Assembly (NCBI RefSeq): GCF_000447795.1
Contig: NZ_AUNI01000015.1
Span: 310,001-374,000 of the forward strand
DNA length: 64,000 bases
Direction: 5' to 3'
Source: Bacteriovorax sp. Seq25_V
Lineage (GTDB): Bacteria; Bdellovibrionota; Bacteriovoracia; Bacteriovoracales; Bacteriovoracaceae
Part shown: positions 35,882 to 44,669 of the stretch, in pieces
Layout of the letters: each line of letters starts with the position of its first letter
Numbering within the stretch: position 1 is the first letter of the stretch
Program-made: the position numbers and the translations under genes
Notes under the pieces: generated by a model
The model's database searches: none
What the model was told of the DNA's origin: nothing
The model's input: the letters and a program-made list of their open reading frames with translations, nothing else

Positions 35882-37183
35882 TTATGCTGCTTTTTTGTAT
35901 TGATGATTTGTAAGAACTTTCTTAGCTTTAATCACAAACGTAGTATTTTCAGCATTCATATCATATGCGATAGAAGCTTCATTTTTCTTCGCAAGCATTC
36001 CTGAAAGGCTGAGGCCTAATCCAGAGCCCTTTCCAAAATCTTTTGTTGTAAACATAGGTGTAAATATATTTGTGGCGATTTCTTTGTCGATTCCTTTTCC
36101 CGAGTCGATGACTTTGAAAATTACACTATCATGAATATCTTCAATAACTAATTTAATCCAGCGATTAGACTTGAAATCATCCATTGCATCTTTTGAATTA
36201 GAGAATAAATTGAACATGATTTGTGTGAACTCAACAGGATTGAAGCTGACCATTGTCGAAGGATCGATCTGGTAATCTATATTATAGTTTATTCCATGAT
36301 TGCTAGTGATATTATTGATCAGTGGCTTACTCTTTGAAATAAGATCTGAAACGCTACTGTAGCTAAGTGAACTTTCTTTTGACGCTAGGTTTTTCAAGTT
36401 TTTGATGATATTCGATATCCTCTCAATATTTTGAGAAATTTTATCATCGCAAAGTTCAAGTTGATTTTCTTCAACTCTTCCATAGCGTTTAAATTTTGCG
36501 ATAATAAGAGAAATGTTTCCCTGGATTATTGCAAGAGGATTATTGATTTCATGTGCTATACCTGCAGATATCTCTCCAAGCGCACTCATGCGACTACTAA
36601 TTTCTAACTCTTTACTTTTTTCTTCAAGTTGAGACTGCTTGTCTTTCAGTGATGTTATATCCTTTGCAGAGAGGATGCCTAGGTTATTCACGAGGTTATT
36701 AGATTTTGAGAAGTGAATAATATAAATTTTAGAATTGAATTCTAGTTCAAAATGATCTTTGATACCAGAAACGAGATCAATGTAGCTATTGTGATTATAA
36801 ATTATTTCATTAAATGTTTTTGTTTCTACTGTGTCGAGATGATTTTGAGGGAGAAGATCGTATTTTCCATTCACTGAGAAGATGTAATCTTCCATTGAGT
36901 TTAAAACGTTAGAGATATATTCACTTTGTTCTTTTAGTTGTTTTGAGTTAACTAAAGTTTTAAGCATTAAGAGATTAATTAGAGTAAACCCAAACGGAAA
37001 AGTTAAAAGCGCGAAAGTATAAATTCTTTGAGACTTGATTATATTTAGAATATTAGCAAAGTTAACGACCATTCCCATTTCTTGAATGTCGAGAAAAACC
37101 AAAATAAATGTAATCAAAATTCCTATGAATAATCCTAGGAAAGTACTAATTACAAATATACTGATATTGTTTTTAATATTCAT
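35882..37183 (-). CDS. Membrane sensor histidine kinase
   Basis: A 433-residue kinase with two N-terminal helices (residues about 8-30 and 55-75) and no large periplasmic domain. A PAS-like stretch (VLNSMEDYIFSVNGKYDLL) follows, then a coiled coil and the HisKA motif GEISAGIAHEINNPLAII with phospho-acceptor His near residue 210. HATPase boxes are FTQIMFNLFSNSKDAMDD (N), VIDSGKGID (G1) and GKGSGLGLSLSGM (G2). There is no adjacent response regulator. It lies 41 nt downstream of tonB in the run behind the cobalamin riboswitch, so its supply may track B12 status. Confidence 0.92.
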   Translation of the reverse strand: MNIKNNISIFVISTFLGLFIGILITFILVFLDIQEMGMVVNFANILNIIKSQRIYTFALLTFPFGFTLINLLMLKTLVNSKQLKEQSEYISNVLNSMEDYIFSVNGKYDLLPQNHLDTVETKTFNEIIYNHNSYIDLVSGIKDHFELEFNSKIYIIHFSKSNNLVNNLGILSAKDITSLKDKQSQLEEKSKELEISSRMSALGEISAGIAHEINNPLAIIQGNISLIIAKFKRYGRVEENQLELCDDKISQNIERISNIIKNLKNLASKESSLSYSSVSDLISKSKPLINNITSNHGINYNIDYQIDPSTMVSFNPVEFTQIMFNLFSNSKDAMDDFKSNRWIKLVIEDIHDSVIFKVIDSGKGIDKEIATNIFTPMFTTKDFGKGSGLGLSLSGMLAKKNEASIAYDMNAENTTFVIKAKKVLTNHQYKKAA

Positions 37184-37224
37184 CCTAAGACTTTTCGACA
37201 GTTTAGTTAGAATACTTGAGGGAA

Positions 37225-37755
37225 TTATTCTTCAAGCTTAAATGTTATATCTTGTATTAACTCACTGAAAATAGGTTGGGAGTCACTATCTAAAGCAGGT
37301 GAGAAGTGGCTGTTTTTTATTGAGGAGAGGGCTTGAGAATCTAATCTTGGAAAGCCTGAGCTCGTTAAAATTTCTGCTGAAACGACATTCCCATGCTGAT
37401 CAATTTTGACTTTTATTCTGGTTGTTCCTTCTTCTTCATAGACCCGGGAGAGATGAGGATACTCTGGACGAAAATCTCCACTGAGTTTCGCTTCTTTGGC
37501 GCCATTTGCTCCTGAGAGTGAAGTTTGCTTTCTTTTGTTTTCAGGCTTTTCTCTCTTCTGGTCGCGGCCATCTTTCTTGGCAATGTGAACAGGTATGGAG
37601 ACACTCTTGACCGATATTGAAATAGAGTTGTTTGAACTTTTTGCTTTTAAAGTTGCTGCATGATCACTTCCTCTTGAAATAACAAGAGGAAGTAAGTGAA
37701 CTGCAGCCGTCAATATTAATGAAACTAAAAAAATTGTTCGTTGATCTCTGATCAT
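37225..37755 (-). CDS. tonB: TonB-family energy transducer
   Basis: A 176-residue TonB-like protein with one N-terminal signal-anchor helix (TIFLVSLILTAAVHLLPLVI). A basic linker of about 60 residues (KKDGRDQKREKPENKRKQ) replaces the classic Pro-rich spacer. The C-terminal TonB domain is RPEYPHLSRVYEEEGTTRIKVKIDQHGNVVSAEILTSSGFPRLDSQALSSIKNSHFSPA. It overlaps btuB by 4 nt, indicating a dedicated transducer for that receptor. No ExbB/ExbD genes are in the window, so it must borrow a motor encoded elsewhere. Confidence 0.92.
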   Translation of the reverse strand: MIRDQRTIFLVSLILTAAVHLLPLVISRGSDHAATLKAKSSNNSISISVKSVSIPVHIAKKDGRDQKREKPENKRKQTSLSGANGAKEAKLSGDFRPEYPHLSRVYEEEGTTRIKVKIDQHGNVVSAEILTSSGFPRLDSQALSSIKNSHFSPALDSDSQPIFSELIQDITFKLEE

Positions 37756-39500
37756 AGCTCAAATTGGTAGCTTGCAAAAATATTGCGCCCTGGTGTTGTG
37801 TAGTTTCGAGTGTCTTCGTAATCACGATCTAATAAATTATTGATGCTAACCTTCAAGTTCTCATAGTGAAATGAAGTGTTTACAAGATAGTAAGATGGTA
37901 GGGCACCACTATCATTACGTCTTCCTACATATGTAAATTCGAGATTTGTGCTTATTAATGAATCAATTTGGAGAAATGATTTTACAAGTAGACGAGGAGT
38001 CTTTTCAAGATACTTCGTTGTTTCTTTATTTATTGCTCTTTGAATAGTTACAGCACTACCAAAAATGAAGTCTTTTGTTGGTTTTATTTTAAGTTCTGTT
38101 TCAAGTCCCTTAATTTCAGATTTATTAATATTCTCATAGCGGTTTGTCTTATACGTTATTTGATTTTTGAAATCATAGTTGAAGTATGTAAGATCAATAT
38201 TGAAAATGCTTTTTTCCATAGAAATAATGAAATCATAGTAGAAAGATTCCGTTGGTTTCAAATCTCTGTTTTGTGATCCTGCATAAGTTTGATAAATGGT
38301 TGGAGCCTTGTATCCAGTTGCGAGGTTTGTTTTAATACGTAAACCACTAAATACTTCATATGCTCCACCAATTTTCCATGTTTCATAGTTGTCAAAAACA
38401 GAGTTGTGATCTGTTCTGACTGCTAGATCTGCACTGTAGTTATCTTTAATATAATTTGACGAGATAAAAAATGAAGTATTTCTGATACTACGTCTCGTGG
38501 TATTAGAAAAGTCATATTGATTATCTGCCTGTTGGTCGTTGTATTCTACACCTATTACTGAAGTAAATGTAGGGCCAATAAATAAAGAACCTTGCCATGA
38601 AATAGCTTTTTCTTTTCCAAGAGTCTTTGATGGGTATGAACCTGCAGAGTCTCGATTAATTTCCATAAACTTAAAACTAGTTTTTGAAAGTAATAGATCA
38701 TTAAATAGTCGGTTCTCAATGCTTAACTGATGAATGTCTTGATCATAGGATGCATTGTCCTTGTCTGCAAGGTCTCCTGTCGAATCGTCAATCTCTGTAT
38801 CAGATTTTGTTGCGTGAAATTGATATGATACTTTTGAGCTTTTAAATTTTTTGGAAACTAATCCTTTAATATTTAATTTGTTAAATCTATCTGTCTCAGC
38901 AAGTTTTCCATTATATTTTGATAGGCCATCTGTATCAAAGTAACTCGTCGAAAATGAATAGTTGATCCCATTTTGGCTTGTTCCTATTACTGAGTAGTCA
39001 ATTGATTTTGAATCATAGGAGCCATAACCAACGCGGAGTTTTGTGGTTGGGAGCTTCCCAGACTTTGTTGTAATCTTGATTACTCCCCCGATAGCGTCTG
39101 AACCATAAACTGTACTTTGCGAACCACGAAGAATTTCTATCGAAGCAATATTATCGAGGCTTAACTGATTAAGTTGAAATGAATTATCAATATCAGTCGG
39201 GTCATTAAGTTCTAAGCCGTCGATAATTACTTTTGAAAAACCTCGTCCCGTTCCACGCATGCGTAGCACTGAGATTCCTCCAAGTGAGCCATTGGTGCTA
39301 ATGTATATACCTGGTGTCGATTGAAGAATTTCTTCGATAGTATTTGCTGGAGAGTTAGCAATGGATTCAGCGTCAATAATTGTCACTGAATTTGTACTGT
39401 CATTAATTTTTTTTGAAATTTTATCTGCAGTAACAATGACTTCAGAACTGTAGGTAACTTGTGCAAGTAAAATTGTTGTAAAAATGAATCTATGATTCAT
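37752..39500 (-). CDS. btuB: TonB-dependent receptor, probable cobalamin receptor BtuB
   Basis: A 582-residue outer-membrane receptor. After a signal peptide (RFIFTTILLAQVTYS) comes a TonB box-like SEVIVTADK and the plug domain (NTIEEILQSTPGIYIS, LRMRGTGRGFSKVIIDG, IEILRGSQSTVYGSDAIGGVI). A 22-strand-type barrel follows, ending GRNIFASYQFEL. The size is close to BtuB (about 600). The cobalamin riboswitch directly before the ATG makes corrinoid uptake the best substrate call. It overlaps tonB by 4 nt. No inner-membrane BtuCD or BtuF lies nearby. Confidence 0.92.
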   Translation of the reverse strand: MNHRFIFTTILLAQVTYSSEVIVTADKISKKINDSTNSVTIIDAESIANSPANTIEEILQSTPGIYISTNGSLGGISVLRMRGTGRGFSKVIIDGLELNDPTDIDNSFQLNQLSLDNIASIEILRGSQSTVYGSDAIGGVIKITTKSGKLPTTKLRVGYGSYDSKSIDYSVIGTSQNGINYSFSTSYFDTDGLSKYNGKLAETDRFNKLNIKGLVSKKFKSSKVSYQFHATKSDTEIDDSTGDLADKDNASYDQDIHQLSIENRLFNDLLLSKTSFKFMEINRDSAGSYPSKTLGKEKAISWQGSLFIGPTFTSVIGVEYNDQQADNQYDFSNTTRRSIRNTSFFISSNYIKDNYSADLAVRTDHNSVFDNYETWKIGGAYEVFSGLRIKTNLATGYKAPTIYQTYAGSQNRDLKPTESFYYDFIISMEKSIFNIDLTYFNYDFKNQITYKTNRYENINKSEIKGLETELKIKPTKDFIFGSAVTIQRAINKETTKYLEKTPRLLVKSFLQIDSLISTNLEFTYVGRRNDSGALPSYYLVNTSFHYENLKVSINNLLDRDYEDTRNYTTPGRNIFASYQFEL

Positions 39501-39504
39501 GAAT

Positions 39505-39600
39505 CCTCCTCGGGGGTTGGGCTCGGACTTAGAGGTCTCTCATTACCGTTGCGGGACAGTCCCGGAATCTCACCGGTGTTCACCATTTTTCTTTTTATTA
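39505..39600 (-). promoter_or_regulatory. Cobalamin riboswitch upstream of btuB
   Basis: On the minus strand the leader contains GGTGAACACCGGTGAGATTC, CGGGACTGTCCCGCAACGGT and the B12-box-like AAGTCCGAGCCC. These are the conserved core elements of cobalamin riboswitches in the right order. The aptamer ends immediately before the Shine-Dalgarno GAGGAGG of btuB, which favours control of translation initiation rather than a separate terminator. The upstream arm (P1 region) is short and AT-rich. A TATAAA -10-like hexamer lies upstream at 39626-39631, just after the end of the SDR gene. Confidence 0.9.
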
Positions 39601-39646
39601 TTACTAATTGAAGTGTCTTTGGCAATTTATAATGAGGAGTGTTGTC

Positions 39647-41056
39647 TTAAATATTTGATCGTTTAATAGTTTCCTGTTTGTTTTTTAATTTCATGAGATT
39701 TTGTTCATTGGTTCGCTCGAGAAACTTTGAAAATTCAGTCATTACTTTTAAATGAAAAGGAGCCTGAGTCAAACGATAAAGTGACCAAGGGAGTGATGGA
39801 ATAAATTCATGAATAGCTGCAAGTATATATTTACCCTCTAATGATTCTCTAAACTCTAAACGTCCTCGTTTTGTTTCTTTTGCAAGGAGACCTCCTCTTA
39901 TATAGAAAAGCTGGCGGTCGTCAGAAGATCTTTCAGGGCTGTAGACAAGTTTTAAGAGCACGATTTCTTTTGTTAATAAAGTAAATAGAATTACTTCATT
40001 CTCGACAAAAACTTTTATAAATGAGTTGAGGTAGAGTGGAAGCCAGTTCATATATTCATAGGCAACGTCAATTGCTTGCATCCCACTTGTATTCTTGTAA
40101 CGTTGAACTGATCTAACCTCGTAGTTACTTTTTCTCTTGGCCTTTGAAAATGCATGAATCTTTGCTGGTGTTTCACTAGCAGCACAAAGATCAATGCATT
40201 CCTCAAACGTACGATTATAGTTTTTCAACTTTAGATCTTCACTCGCTATAATTTCGTGATTGAGACCTTCAACGAGGGGATAAACTAAACTTCGAGGAGC
40301 TCCAGAAACTAGTGATATCCAAAATTTCGAAAGACCTCGAGATATATAGGGAATGGATATGAGGTATCTCTTTAAGTTGTAGGCCTTTGCTGTTTTGTGG
40401 AGCATCTCTTTATATGTGAGAGGCGCGCAGCTTGCAATTTCATATGTCTTATTCCCATACATATTTAAATCTAGACATTGCTTAATACCATCAACTATAT
40501 CGTCGATATATGAAACCTGTGTTTTTGTTTCTGTCCATGAAGGAAGACCCATGAACTTTAATCGTTGGACAAGCCTTAGCATTATATTGAAACTTGACCC
40601 TCCTGGACCTAGTATCATTCCTGCTCGTATGATAGTGACAGGGATTGCTGCACTTTGAATTACGTGCTCAACTTCAAGACGGCTTTCAAGGTGAAGTGAT
40701 AATTGATTTTTATCCTTTGGAACTATACCGCCTAGGTATATGATGTGTTTAATACCTTCTTTAATTGCTGCACGAATAAAGTTATCAGCGATAATCAGAT
40801 CGTAATCTTTAAAACTTCCTTGGTCGAGATGAGCAGAGGGGGCCATTGAGTGAACGAGATAGATTGCAGTATCACAGCCTCTTAAGCCTTCTTCGATGTC
40901 TAGCATTGAAAAAAGATCACATCTCTTCCATGTGAGATTCTTGTCTTCCACTTTCATGGGCGATCGAGATAAACAGACTATTTCATTATCTCTTTTAAGT
41001 TCCTGAATGAGATGGCCTCCGACAAAGCCGGAGGCACCGATAACTGCTATTTTCAT
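39647..41056 (-). CDS. NAD(P)-binding atypical SDR with C-terminal DUF2867-like region
   Basis: A 469-residue protein. Residues 1-300 are an extended SDR/NmrA-like Rossmann domain (KIAVIGASGFVGGHLIQEL, then HIIYLGGIVPK, VTIIRAGMILGPGGSSFNIM), with the substrate-binding segment TKTQVSYIDDIVDGIKQ. The last 150 residues (VAYEYMNWLPLYLNSFIKVFVENEV...LEFRESLEGKYILAAIHEFIPSLPWSLYRLTQAPFH) match the DUF2867 extension of YLAT1-type SDR proteins. Substrate unknown. It directly abuts the DoxX gene (stop at 41057, start at 41056) and is probably co-transcribed with it. Confidence 0.88.
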   Translation of the reverse strand: MKIAVIGASGFVGGHLIQELKRDNEIVCLSRSPMKVEDKNLTWKRCDLFSMLDIEEGLRGCDTAIYLVHSMAPSAHLDQGSFKDYDLIIADNFIRAAIKEGIKHIIYLGGIVPKDKNQLSLHLESRLEVEHVIQSAAIPVTIIRAGMILGPGGSSFNIMLRLVQRLKFMGLPSWTETKTQVSYIDDIVDGIKQCLDLNMYGNKTYEIASCAPLTYKEMLHKTAKAYNLKRYLISIPYISRGLSKFWISLVSGAPRSLVYPLVEGLNHEIIASEDLKLKNYNRTFEECIDLCAASETPAKIHAFSKAKRKSNYEVRSVQRYKNTSGMQAIDVAYEYMNWLPLYLNSFIKVFVENEVILFTLLTKEIVLLKLVYSPERSSDDRQLFYIRGGLLAKETKRGRLEFRESLEGKYILAAIHEFIPSLPWSLYRLTQAPFHLKVMTEFSKFLERTNEQNLMKLKNKQETIKRSNI

Positions 41057-41575
41057 CTATCTTAGTATAATCTTATTAACGCCTTTTGCGTGAATTAAAT
41101 GACTATATTCCTGTGGATTCTCTTCTTTTAGTTGATCAAGAATGAGAATCTCTGGCGGTTTATTATCATTAGTATGCGTATGAACCTGATATTTAAATAG
41201 CCAAATAAACAAGTTCTTATACTCGTAGAAAAGATAAGCCTCTAAAACAACGAGTACAGTTGGTAGAATCATATAAGAGTCACTTAAGATTAGTTCGAAG
41301 AGGAAAATATTCACAATAATTGGTGCGATTATAATCATCACAAATGGTGTGAATAGATTAAAAAGTAGCATTGACCCACATAGAACTTCCATTGCCTTTA
41401 TTAATGTAAAAAGGTAACCGGATTCCTTAAGAGCAAGAATAAAGCTTAGCCCTTCTGGTGTGTACTGCTGCTCTGGTAGAAAACTCATGAAGTTATTTGT
41501 ACCGCTAATGAGAAAGATAGCTCCCAATATTGAGCGTGCTATCACAGGTGTCCATTCTTTTATATTGTCCTTCAT
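41057..41575 (-). CDS. DoxX-family membrane protein
   Basis: A 172-residue inner-membrane protein with four hydrophobic helices: IARSILGAIFLISGTNNFMSFL, LFTLIKAMEVLCGSMLLFNLF, FVMIIIAPIIVNIFLFELIL and ILPTVLVVLEAYLFYEY. The order and the G-T-N-NFMSF loop are those of DoxX/DoxD-like proteins, often linked to redox enzymes. The hydrophilic tail (HTHTNDNKPPEILILDQLKEEN) is cytoplasmic. A strong AAAGGAGGTC Shine-Dalgarno precedes the ATG. It abuts the SDR gene. Confidence 0.82.
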   Translation of the reverse strand: MKDNIKEWTPVIARSILGAIFLISGTNNFMSFLPEQQYTPEGLSFILALKESGYLFTLIKAMEVLCGSMLLFNLFTPFVMIIIAPIIVNIFLFELILSDSYMILPTVLVVLEAYLFYEYKNLFIWLFKYQVHTHTNDNKPPEILILDQLKEENPQEYSHLIHAKGVNKIILR

Positions 41576-41676
41576 AAAAGACCTCCTTTTTGTATATTGT
41601 ACGGCCCAGTTACAAAAAGAATCATAAAAGAGTGTGAAAATTCATTCACTGTCTAATAATTGTAAAATGATGAAGT

Positions 41677-42375
41677 TTAGTATTTTGAATTTAGATTGAT
41701 TCCAAACTCATAGATCTTATTCATTACCTTGTGGTCTATCTTGAGAAAGTAGCACATTTTCATGACTTGATTAAGAATCGCTTGTTTTACCTGTCCATTT
41801 TTAACGAAACGTATCGCGGAAGTCGTACTAACTTCGGGGAGTATGACAGGAGGTGAAAAGAACCGCAGTTCATCACTTAAGATTGTATCTTCAAAAATAT
41901 CGACCTCTGGAAAATTAATTTTATTAAGAAGTGATTTCGATGCAAAGATGCAATGATCGAGATAGAGAATCCCTCGAATATAGCCTCTTACACGGTTTGA
42001 ATACCAAGAAGTAAATTTTAGAATTGGAGTGTTAAGATCAAAACAGTGAGTAAAGCCACCCCAGATTTTTGTATCGGCCAGTTTTTTTAGCTTATTAAAT
42101 CCATTTGTGTCAACCAGACTCCTTGGGTGATGAAAGATCACCATCGCTGCAGTTGCATAGGACAACCCAAGCTTCAATCTCTTTGCCCTTGAGTTAAGAT
42201 CAGTTGTGATAAAAATGACGCCCTCGCCACAAATTTCACGAGTTCTATCGGAGCTATTGTAATCGATAATAATGATTTCAATTTCATTATCTTTCTTTAA
42301 CGCTTCTATTGAGTTCTTGAAGAATGCATTTTCAGCTTCGTTGAATGTAGAAAAGATGACGCTAATTTTTTTCAT
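41677..42375 (-). CDS. Family 2 glycosyltransferase
   Basis: A 232-residue GT-A glycosyltransferase close to the TIGR04283 type. The N-terminus KKISVIFSTFNEAENAFFKNSIEAL and IIIIDYNSSDRTREIC bind the nucleotide sugar, followed by NSRAKRLKLGL (the RA-x-Q/R motif) and IFHHPRSLVD. The conserved later DHCIFASKSLLNKI and EDTILSDEL supply acceptor-site residues. There is no membrane helix. It overlaps the AlkC gene by 14 nt. Donor and acceptor unknown. Confidence 0.85.
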   Translation of the reverse strand: MKKISVIFSTFNEAENAFFKNSIEALKKDNEIEIIIIDYNSSDRTREICGEGVIFITTDLNSRAKRLKLGLSYATAAMVIFHHPRSLVDTNGFNKLKKLADTKIWGGFTHCFDLNTPILKFTSWYSNRVRGYIRGILYLDHCIFASKSLLNKINFPEVDIFEDTILSDELRFFSPPVILPEVSTTSAIRFVKNGQVKQAILNQVMKMCYFLKIDHKVMNKIYEFGINLNSKY

Positions 42376-43456
42376 TTAATTTAAAACTCTTTTTATTAAA
42401 AAGTTTACCATTGATTTGTAACTCTATATAGTATTTTCCTTCGTAGTGTTTTCTAACAGTAACAGACTTGAAAGATATTTTCTTTGTTATCTCAATCGGC
42501 TTACTTTTAATTTCAACATCCTTGAGGCGAAAAACTTTTTTAGTGTAGCGCCCATTCTTTTTAGGGTAGTGAATGATATAATCGACGAGAATTTTTTTAG
42601 CTTTTGAATTATTGTTCTTAATTATAACTTTCACTTCAATTGAATCACCCTCGAAAATTTCTTTGCTATTAAGGGATAATATTTTTGCATCGATTTCTTT
42701 TGGGCTCTTGTAGCCTAAAATATTAAGGGCTTGAGAATTACCTTCCTTGAGAAGAGTTCTGAGAGCATGGCGAATTAGTTTCTCTGAAACTCCCTCCTTA
42801 CTCCAACGTGATAATATTTTTAAGCTGAATTTAGGGTCGATATGATTATAGTCATTAATATGATTGGCGACACTTTTTCTTACGTAATCTGAGTCATCGT
42901 ATTTTAATTTTTCTAATACAATTAAAGTAAAATCTTTAAGTCTTTCTATATCGATGATCTTTTTACCCCATGGTAGAGATGGGCGCGAGCCTTCACTCGC
43001 AAACCGCCTCAAATGTTCATTAGGAGACTTAGCACATGAGAGAAGAAAAGCGAAAGACTCATCTGGATAAGTATTGATAAAGTCTCTAATCGCGAATTCA
43101 CTTGTAAAGTTGGTTGTTATGAGTTCGAGTAGCTTAAATGTTTCATTGATATTCTTAGAATGAGATAATCCATATTGCTCCACATATTGTGAAAATGGCC
43201 AGAGGATGAAACCCTTTAGATTATTGTTGATAATACATTTTGTCAGCACTTTTAGGTTTTGCTTGTAATCAAGGTTTGAATGTTGATTAAGAGCGTCTGC
43301 GATGAGACGAACCCTGTCTTTCATTTCTAATGAATCTAGAGATGCAAGAATATCTTTTTCAAATTTCTTAACATTAAAACTTTTATTTTCATTTGCAAGG
43401 TTAGAGGCAATTTCCTTGACCGTTTGTGTATTAAATAAATTTTTAAACGGTTCCAA
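42362..43456 (-). CDS. alkC: DNA alkylation repair glycosylase, AlkC-type with C-terminal Ig-like domain
   Basis: A 364-residue HEAT-like-repeat protein removing methylated bases such as 3-methylcytosine or 1-/3-methyladenine without base flipping. AlkC-specific features are LRRFASEGSRPSLPWGKKI and SDYVRKSVANHINDYNHIDPKFSLKIL. Residues about 260-364 form a beta-rich Ig-like domain (LSLNSKEIFEGDSIEVKVIIKNN...GKYYIELQINGKLF), as known in a subset of AlkC proteins. The TTG start at 43456 is preceded by GAGAGG inside the end of the Dph6-like gene. No ada or alkB is nearby. Confidence 0.87.
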   Translation of the reverse strand: MEPFKNLFNTQTVKEIASNLANENKSFNVKKFEKDILASLDSLEMKDRVRLIADALNQHSNLDYKQNLKVLTKCIINNNLKGFILWPFSQYVEQYGLSHSKNINETFKLLELITTNFTSEFAIRDFINTYPDESFAFLLSCAKSPNEHLRRFASEGSRPSLPWGKKIIDIERLKDFTLIVLEKLKYDDSDYVRKSVANHINDYNHIDPKFSLKILSRWSKEGVSEKLIRHALRTLLKEGNSQALNILGYKSPKEIDAKILSLNSKEIFEGDSIEVKVIIKNNNSKAKKILVDYIIHYPKKNGRYTKKVFRLKDVEIKSKPIEITKKISFKSVTVRKHYEGKYYIELQINGKLFNKKSFKLNEKN

Positions 43457-43458
43457 GA

Positions 43459-44166
43459 TTAAGCCTCTCTAAGTTTACAAATAGTGTAGGGCCCTTGTGT
43501 TGTTGTAACATTTTTAGAATAAGGCACACGATTTCTAAAGCCAGGACCATATACGACAAACGAATGGTATTCACCATTTTCTCCACAAATATCGGGAGAT
43601 TTCTCCAGTGCACGTAGTCGGTCGAGAAGTTCTAGATTGAGTTCTTTTCCAAGAAAGCTAATATCTATAAGATCTTCTCTGACCGCGGTGATAATTGCAC
43701 GATATCCACTTTGTAGGTATTCTGCCATTACCTCCTCACTGCTCATTCCCCAAAGAGGGTAGTGACCTTGTAGTCCGCACTTGTCGAGTAATTGGTCTCG
43801 ATAATTTCTTATCTCTTGTTGCGAGATATCTCCAAATACAATTTTTTCAACACCTTTACGTTTTAGAAGTTCAAAATATTTTGAAAAAATCTCTTCGTAT
43901 TCTTTGTTTGAACAATCGGTAGGAATGTAAACTCTCACTAGTGGTAGATTGAGAAGCTTCGCTTGATTAGTGACAAGAACTTCACTAGCTCCATGAAATG
44001 GTACTTCATTCAACTCTCTATTTAATGTTGTTATAAGAGTAACGACTTGGTAATTCTCATCTTTAAGTATTCGCCTTAATGAAAGCGCACTATCTTTCCC
44101 ACCACTCCAAAAAATAGCAACTTTTGTTTTGCCTTGCAAAATGAATACTCCTTGTCGAACTCTCAT
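43459..44166 (-). CDS. Dph6-like ATP-pyrophosphatase (PP-loop)
   Basis: A 235-residue N-type PP-loop enzyme with the SGGKDS motif at residues 21-26 and the conserved Dph6 family segments GDISQQEIRNYRDQL, YPLWGMSSEEVMAEYL and GENGEYHSFVVYGPGF. Archaeal and eukaryotic relatives amidate diphthine; bacteria lack diphthamide, so the bacterial role is unknown, perhaps amidation of a small molecule or cofactor. The ATG at 44166 lies only 26 nt from the divergent ATG at 44193. It starts the minus-strand run with the AlkC gene. Confidence 0.86.
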   Translation of the reverse strand: MRVRQGVFILQGKTKVAIFWSGGKDSALSLRRILKDENYQVVTLITTLNRELNEVPFHGASEVLVTNQAKLLNLPLVRVYIPTDCSNKEYEEIFSKYFELLKRKGVEKIVFGDISQQEIRNYRDQLLDKCGLQGHYPLWGMSSEEVMAEYLQSGYRAIITAVREDLIDISFLGKELNLELLDRLRALEKSPDICGENGEYHSFVVYGPGFRNRVPYSKNVTTTQGPYTICKLREA

Positions 44167-44192
44167 GAATACGATTAAATATTACCATTAAT

Positions 44193-44669
44193 ATGATTGA
44201 TATTGGACTATTTGTGAATAAAAACAAAAGGTATATTTATTTTTTCGCGGTTATTTGTTTAATTTTGATTGCTGTAAATGTGTCAGATACGATAACTAAG
44301 CGAGTACCCGTCGCAAAAGAGCGGAGTGATCTCAAGTCCCAAGAAGGTCTTTTTACTAACTCACTAACGAATATAGTCTCTAATAAAATTGATATGCTTC
44401 CTGTTGTTAATATTGATGAAAGCTATTCTGAAACACACTATATTGTTGAGATTAAGTCCCCAAATATGAATAGGGATAGTATAGCGATTAATATAAGTAA
44501 TGGTGTTATATTAGTAAGTGGTGAACTTGTGCAAAAAACAGAGCGTAGTTCTTTTACTAGTTCATTTTCTCGAAGTTTCTCAATTAGAGATGGATTTGAC
44601 TCAACAAATCCAGAGCTCGAAACAATCGATGAAGGTGTAGTTTTAAAATTTAAAAGGAAAGTTCAATGA
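44193..44669 (+). CDS. Membrane-anchored alpha-crystallin (Hsp20-like) domain protein
   Basis: A 158-residue protein with a single N-terminal membrane helix (YIYFFAVICLILIAVNV) and then, after a 35-residue linker, an alpha-crystallin-like domain: HYIVEIKSPNMNRDSIAINISNGVILVSGEL, FSRSFSIRDGFDSTNPELETIDEGVVLKFKRK. The order (beta2-beta9, with the F-x-RSF and late GVxxxxxxRK strands) is that of small heat-shock proteins, but the C-terminal I-x-I tail is absent. The domain would lie in the periplasm as a holdase. It overlaps the DUF3347 gene by 4 nt. No Shine-Dalgarno is visible. Confidence 0.76.
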   Translation: MIDIGLFVNKNKRYIYFFAVICLILIAVNVSDTITKRVPVAKERSDLKSQEGLFTNSLTNIVSNKIDMLPVVNIDESYSETHYIVEIKSPNMNRDSIAINISNGVILVSGELVQKTERSSFTSSFSRSFSIRDGFDSTNPELETIDEGVVLKFKRKVQ

